Assembly (NCBI RefSeq): GCF_042666235.1
Contig: NZ_JBHTFQ010000006.1
Span: 124,001 to 188,000, forward strand
Direction: 5' to 3'
Length of the DNA stretch: 64,000 nt
Source of the DNA: Halodurantibacterium daqingensis
GTDB taxonomy: Bacteria; Pseudomonadota; Alphaproteobacteria; Rhodobacterales; Rhodobacteraceae
The notes beneath the pieces were generated by a model, which was not told the origin of the DNA, made no database searches, and saw only the letters and a program-made list of their open reading frames with translations. Position 1 is the stretch's first letter. Each line of letters begins with the position of its first letter. Made by a program: the position numbers and the translations under genes. Positions 59,840 to 64,000 of the stretch are shown one piece after another.

Positions 59840-61510
59840 ATGTACAGCTACAACGAATTCGACGAAGCCTTTGTCCGCGAGCGCGTCGCCCAGTTCTCCC
59901 AGCAGGTCCAACGCCGGATCGACGGCAGCCTGACCGAGGACGAGTTCAAGCCCCTGCGCCTGATGAACGGGCTTTACCTGCAACTGCATGCCTACATGCT
60001 GCGGGTCGCGATCCCCTATGGCACGCTCAACAGCCGCAAGATGCGCCAGCTTGCTTACATCGCCGAACGCTGGGACAAGGGCTATGGCCATTTCACCACG
60101 CGCCAGAACATCCAGTTCAACTGGCCGAAACTTCCCGACGTGCCCGCGATCCTGACCGCGCTGGCCGATGTGGAAATGCATGCCATCCAGACCTCGGGCA
60201 ACTGCGTGCGCAACGTGACGGCCGACCATTTCGCCGGCGCTGCCGCCGATGAGATCGCCGATCCCCGCCCCGTGGCCGAACTTCTGCGCCAGTGGTCCAC
60301 CGATCACCCGGAATTCCAGTTCCTGCCGCGCAAGTTCAAGATCGCCATCACCGGCAGCCCGAACGACCGCGCGGTGACGAAATCGCATGACATCGGTCTG
60401 CGGATGGTGCGCAACGCGGCGGGCGAACCGGGCTTCGAGGTCATCGTGGGCGGCGGCCTTGGCCGGACGCCGATGATCGGCAAGGTGGTGCGGGACTTCC
60501 TGCCCAAGGCCGATCTGCTGCCCTATGTCGAGGCGATCCTGAGCGTCTATAACTCGTTCGGGCGGCGCGACAACAAATACAAGGCGCGCATCAAGATCAC
60601 CGTGCATGAAACCGGGCTGGACCAGATCCGCGAGATGGTCGAGGCGCGCTTTGCCGAGATCCGCCCCCAGTTCAGCGGCGTCGATCAGGAGCTTCTGGCC
60701 GAGATCGAGGCCGCCTTTGCCCCGCCGCAGTTCCGCACCGCGCCTGTGGATGCCTATGACGCCTTCTACAAGGCCGACCCGGTGTTCCGCGCCTGGGCCG
60801 ACACGAACCTGTCGCAGCACCGCAATGACGGCTATGCGATCGTGACCATCAGCCTCAAGGCGCATGGCGCGACGCCGGGCGACGCGACGGCCGAACAGAT
60901 GCGCGTGATGGCGGATCTGGCCGAACGCTATGGCCATGACGAATTGCGCATCAGCCACGAACAGAATGTTATCCTGCCGCATGTCCACAAATCCGACCTG
61001 CCGGCGGTGCATGCCGCGCTGGCGCAGGTGGGGCTGGCCACGGCGAATGTCGGGCTGATTTCCGACATCATCGCCTGCCCCGGCATGGACTACTGCGCGC
61101 TGGCAACCGCCCGGTCGATCCCGGTGGCGCAGCAGATCGCGCTGCGCTTCGACGCGTTGAAGCTGGAACATGACATCGGGCCGCTGAAGCTCAAGATCTC
61201 GGGCTGCATCAATGCCTGCGGCCACCATCATGTGGGCCATATCGGCATCCTTGGCCTCGACCGCGCCGGCGTGGAGAACTACCAGATCACGCTGGGCGGC
61301 GACGGCACGGAAACTGCCGCCATCGGCGAACGCGCCGGCCCCGGCTTTGCCTATGACGAGATCGTCCCCTCCATCGAACGTCTGGTCCATGCCTATCTGG
61401 AGCATCGCGAAAGCCGCGAGGAAACCTTCCTTGAGGCTTATCGCAGGCTCGGCGTCGCGCCCTTCAAGGCGGCGCTTTATCCCGATGAAGGCAAACAGGA
61501 TGCCGCGTGA
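59840..61510 (+). CDS. cysI: Siroheme-dependent sulfite (nitrite) reductase
   Basis: A 556-residue reductase. The siroheme/4Fe-4S ligands are CPGMDYC and SGCINACGHH; TTRQNIQFNWPK and CVRNVTADHFAG are also present. It reduces sulfite to sulfide with six electrons. There is no flavoprotein CysJ partner in the window, while an NADP-ferredoxin reductase closes the operon, so ferredoxin is the likely donor. The ATG at 59840 follows gcgaggagaga. Confidence 0.95.
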   Translation: MYSYNEFDEAFVRERVAQFSQQVQRRIDGSLTEDEFKPLRLMNGLYLQLHAYMLRVAIPYGTLNSRKMRQLAYIAERWDKGYGHFTTRQNIQFNWPKLPDVPAILTALADVEMHAIQTSGNCVRNVTADHFAGAAADEIADPRPVAELLRQWSTDHPEFQFLPRKFKIAITGSPNDRAVTKSHDIGLRMVRNAAGEPGFEVIVGGGLGRTPMIGKVVRDFLPKADLLPYVEAILSVYNSFGRRDNKYKARIKITVHETGLDQIREMVEARFAEIRPQFSGVDQELLAEIEAAFAPPQFRTAPVDAYDAFYKADPVFRAWADTNLSQHRNDGYAIVTISLKAHGATPGDATAEQMRVMADLAERYGHDELRISHEQNVILPHVHKSDLPAVHAALAQVGLATANVGLISDIIACPGMDYCALATARSIPVAQQIALRFDALKLEHDIGPLKLKISGCINACGHHHVGHIGILGLDRAGVENYQITLGGDGTETAAIGERAGPGFAYDEIVPSIERLVHAYLEHRESREETFLEAYRRLGVAPFKAALYPDEGKQDAA

Positions 61511-62264
61511 TACCACACTCGCACCCGTTGCCGAACGGGTCGCCGACCTGAACGATCGCTACCGCCACCATGCGGCGGTGGCGGTGCTGGAACATGCGCT
61601 GAGGGATCCGCAGGTGGGGCGTATCGGGCTGGTATCGTCCTTCGGGGCGGAATCGGTGGTGCTCTTGCACATGATTTCAGTCATGGCGCCGCAGACGCCG
61701 GTGCTGTTCATCGACACCGAGATGCTGTTTCCCGAAACGCTCGTCTATCAGGCCGATGTGGCGCAGAAGCTGGGGCTGTCCGATATCCGCACCATCCGCG
61801 CCAGCCGGGCGGCGGTGGCGGCGCATGACCCGGATGGCCTTCTGCACCAGACCGACCCGGATGCCTGCTGCGCCTTGCGCAAGACCGAACCGCTGGAACG
61901 TGCGCTGGGCGATTTCGACGCCTGGATCACGGGCCGGAAGCGGTTTCAGGGCCAGACGCGGGAAACCATCGACTTCTTCGAGGCCGAAGGCGATCTGCGC
62001 ATCAAGGTCAATCCGCTGGCGCACTGGACGCGGGACGACCTGCAGGACTATATCGTCAACAACCGCCTGCCCCGGCATCCGCTGGTGGCGCAAGGCTATC
62101 CCTCGATCGGCTGCGCGCCCTGCACCAGCCCCGTCAAACCCGGCGAAGATCCCCGCGCGGGCCGCTGGCGCGGGCAGGACAAGGAAGAGTGCGGCATCCA
62201 TTTCATCAACGGCAAGGTCGTCCGCGGCCCGCTGCCGAAAACGACCGGAGAGACCGCAGCATGA
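61500..62264 (+). CDS. cysH: Assimilatory adenylylsulfate (APS/PAPS) reductase
   Basis: A 254-residue CysH. It has SSFGAESVVLLH (ATP-pyrophosphatase-like loop), the Cys pair DACCALRKTEPL and the second pair IGCAPCT, with KEECGIH near the end. Two Cys pairs indicate the 4Fe-4S type that uses APS, not PAPS. It makes sulfite for CysI. It overlaps cysI by 11 bases and DUF934 by 4 bases. The lack of cysD/N in the window fits the usual separate location of those genes. Confidence 0.95.
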   Translation: MPRDTTLAPVAERVADLNDRYRHHAAVAVLEHALRDPQVGRIGLVSSFGAESVVLLHMISVMAPQTPVLFIDTEMLFPETLVYQADVAQKLGLSDIRTIRASRAAVAAHDPDGLLHQTDPDACCALRKTEPLERALGDFDAWITGRKRFQGQTRETIDFFEAEGDLRIKVNPLAHWTRDDLQDYIVNNRLPRHPLVAQGYPSIGCAPCTSPVKPGEDPRAGRWRGQDKEECGIHFINGKVVRGPLPKTTGETAA

Positions 62265-62692
62265 GCGTGATCGTCACCGACGAAGGTTTCCGCCCCGACG
62301 ACTGGACCGGCGGCTTTGCCCCTTTGGGGGAACGCAGCGGCCCCCAGGCGCTGGACCTGCCCGCCGATACCGACCCCGAAACCCTGCGCGGCCAGCTCGA
62401 GGGCGTGGAGCTGATCCGCGTCGCCTTCCCCAGCTTTTCCAACGGGCGCGGCTTTACCATCGGGCGCTGGCTGCGCACCATGGGCTATGAAGGGCGGCTG
62501 CGGGCCGCCGGCCATGTGATCGCCGATCAATATGCCATGGCGCGCCGGGTCGGCTTTGACGAGGTCGAGATCAGCGACGAGCTGGCCGCGCGCCAGCCGG
62601 CCGGACAGTGGCAATATCGCGCCGACTGGCAGGCGCATGACTATCAGTCGCGGCTGCGCGGCAATCCGTCCCCTTTCCCCCGTAACGCCTGA
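62261..62692 (+). CDS. DUF934 protein of the sulfur operon
   Basis: A 143-residue DUF934 protein: FPSFSNGRGFTIGRWLRTMGY and HVIADQYAMARRVGFDEVEI. It is found next to cysI and cysH in many proteobacteria, so it is probably an accessory of sulfite or APS reduction. The biochemical role is not established as far as I know. The start overlaps cysH by 4 bases. Confidence 0.87.
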   Translation: MSVIVTDEGFRPDDWTGGFAPLGERSGPQALDLPADTDPETLRGQLEGVELIRVAFPSFSNGRGFTIGRWLRTMGYEGRLRAAGHVIADQYAMARRVGFDEVEISDELAARQPAGQWQYRADWQAHDYQSRLRGNPSPFPRNA

Positions 62693-62741
62693 GCGTTAGA
62701 ACGACCTGAATCAGAGGCGGGGCGCATGCCCCGGATGCCAC

Positions 62742-63548
62742 ATGAACCAACAGACTTCCGTGCAACCGGCCGTGAAAACCCTTCCCGATGCGCAGACGGT
62801 CACCGCCGTGCGCCACTGGACCGACGATCTGTTCTCGTTCCGGGTGACGCGGCCGCAGTCGCTGCGGTTCCGGTCGGGCGAATTCGTGATGATCGGCCTC
62901 CTGAAGGAGGACGGCAAGCCGCTCTTGCGCGCCTATTCGATCGCCTCGCCCTCCTGGGATGACGAGCTGGAGTTCTATTCGATCAAGGTGCAGGACGGCC
63001 CGCTGACCAGCCGGCTGCAGCATATCCAGCCGGGCGACCAGATCATCCTGCGCCCGAAACCCGTGGGCACGCTGGTTCTGGACGCGCTGCTGCCGGGCAA
63101 GCGGCTGTGGCTCTTTGCCACCGGCACCGGCATCGCCCCCTTCGCCAGCCTGATCCGCGACCCCGAAACCTATGAACGCTATGACGAGGTGATCCTCACC
63201 CATACCTGCCGCGAGGTTGCGGCGCTGGAATATGGCCGCCAGCTGGTCGAGGAAACGCTGAACCACGAATTCATCGGCGAGGATGCCCGCGCCAAGCTGC
63301 GCTATTTCCCGACCACCACGCGCGAGCAAAGCCCGCAGATGGGCCGCATCACCGATCTGTTGCGGTCGGGCGAAGTGTTTCAGAAGCTGGGCATCCCGCC
63401 GATCAGCGCCGAGACCGACCGCGGCATGGTCTGCGGCTCGCTGGCCTTCAACCTGGAGATCAAGGAGATCCTCGAAGGCTTCGGCCTGCACGAGGGGGCG
63501 AATTCCGAACCCGCCGAATATGTGGTGGAAAAGGCCTTCGTCGGCTGA
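62742..63548 (+). CDS. fpr: Ferredoxin-NADP reductase
   Basis: A 268-residue FAD-containing FNR. RAYSIASPSWDDELEFYSIKV binds FAD, and LFATGTGIAPFASLIR binds NADP. The C-terminal end is EYVVEKAFVG. It moves electrons between NADPH and ferredoxin or flavodoxin, and in this operon could supply sulfite reductase. It follows the DUF934 gene by 49 bp. The soluble P450 at 55660 could use the same electron path. Confidence 0.95.
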   Translation: MNQQTSVQPAVKTLPDAQTVTAVRHWTDDLFSFRVTRPQSLRFRSGEFVMIGLLKEDGKPLLRAYSIASPSWDDELEFYSIKVQDGPLTSRLQHIQPGDQIILRPKPVGTLVLDALLPGKRLWLFATGTGIAPFASLIRDPETYERYDEVILTHTCREVAALEYGRQLVEETLNHEFIGEDARAKLRYFPTTTREQSPQMGRITDLLRSGEVFQKLGIPPISAETDRGMVCGSLAFNLEIKEILEGFGLHEGANSEPAEYVVEKAFVG

Positions 63549-63935
63549 TCCCCGCCGCCGGGGCGCCGGCCGCCCTGAACGGGCCTCGGCGCTTCCGGCA
63601 TCGGCACCGCATCAGCCGCACGGCGCCGCCCCGGATCCCGCTATCGCGCGGGGCCGGACCGCCTTGGCCCGACGGATGCGGCACCGGGCTGCGGGGCCGG
63701 ATCCCGGCCGGGGAGCCGCAGCCCCCCTTTCGGGCGCGTTACCCTTGGCGCCGGGCTTTCACACTTCATGACATGCGCGTGACAGCGGCCCTTGCCGCGG
63801 GGACCGGCGGTTGCCCCGCGCGGGTGCGGGTTACATAACGGCCTGACCTGTTGTCCGGGTTTCCGGCCCTTGCCGGACCTGCCGCCCGGGCCAGCCGGCC
63901 CCAGGCCCCGGATCGCCCCATGTCAGAGGATATTC
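63549..63935. other. Spacer before the terminal lipoprotein gene
   Basis: About 390 bp, GC-rich, without a supported gene. The part at 63825-63845 (gggttacataacggcc) is AT-richer and may belong to the promoter of the lipoprotein gene. Confidence 0.35.
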
Positions 63936-64000
63936 ATGAAATCGCTTGTTCTTTGTGCCTCGCTGGCCCTGCTTGCCGCCTGCGCGGGACCGACGACGCT
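63936..64000 (+). CDS. Lipoprotein, 5' part only
   Basis: The first 21 codons are visible: MKSLVLCASLALLAACAG and so on, a short signal peptide ending in the lipobox LAAC. The start is supported by agagga 6 bases upstream. The gene runs off the window, so the mature protein cannot be judged. Confidence 0.75.
   Translation, partial: MKSLVLCASLALLAACAGPTT

Overview
The window is about 64 kb of GC-rich chromosomal DNA. Gene content and order point to an alphaproteobacterium of the Rhodobacter/Paracoccus group (Rhodobacterales): a complete Rhodobacter-type gene transfer agent (GTA) structural cluster lies between mltG/fabF and cysE, the pyruvate dehydrogenase genes are in the order pdhA-pdhB(lipoyl)-pdhC, and a cysG-DUF2849-cysI-cysH-DUF934-fpr sulfur operon is present. 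No tRNA, rRNA, CRISPR array, insertion sequence or integrase of a mobile element was seen.

Layout. 1-9.8 kb: housekeeping genes (end of an M20 peptidase, a lytic transglycosylase, ssb, a membrane M50 protease with CBS domains, aroB-aroK, a small membrane protein plus an exported protein coupled to xerD, and a CNNM/CorC-type membrane protein). 9.8-10.6 kb: a gene-free stretch with two candidate small RNAs, each ending in a strong intrinsic terminator. 10.6-16.5 kb: envelope genes (IalB-like protein; a KAS-ACP-LpxD-like operon; a divergent L,D-transpeptidase / MepK-like pair). 17.4-24.5 kb: rlmE, ppx/gppA, glk, a small lipoprotein, two overlapping cyclophilins, pgk and a class I aldolase. 24.7-28.8 kb: an FtsB-like protein and the pyruvate dehydrogenase operon. 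29.0-44.7 kb: cysE, then on the minus strand the GTA cluster, transcribed from g1 (44.7 kb) to g15 (30.9 kb) plus two trailing genes. All recognised head, packaging and tail genes are open. 44.9-49.3 kb: mltG, fabF, an arginase-family hydrolase, and an nsrR-like regulator with an FNR-type site upstream. 49.7-57 kb: an ATM1-type exporter, a repeat-rich gene-poor stretch, a LysM protein, and a LOG-P450 gene pair. 57.5-63.5 kb: an Lrp-type regulator divergent from the sulfate assimilation operon. The window ends in the start of a lipoprotein gene.

The most interesting signals lie outside genes. In front of GTA gene g1 there is a near-consensus promoter whose -10 sits inside a perfect 14-bp palindrome, followed within about 50 nt by an intrinsic terminator, so transcription into the GTA operon appears to need read-through or a second start. 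A 10-bp-stem inverted repeat separates the GTA capsid gene from g6. Several gene-free stretches (52.0-52.7, 53.3 and 57.0-57.5 kb) carry unrelated short tandem duplications. The LOG-P450 pair resembles the activating and hydroxylating steps of cytokinin-type pathways. All functional calls come from reading the translated sequence; no database search was possible.
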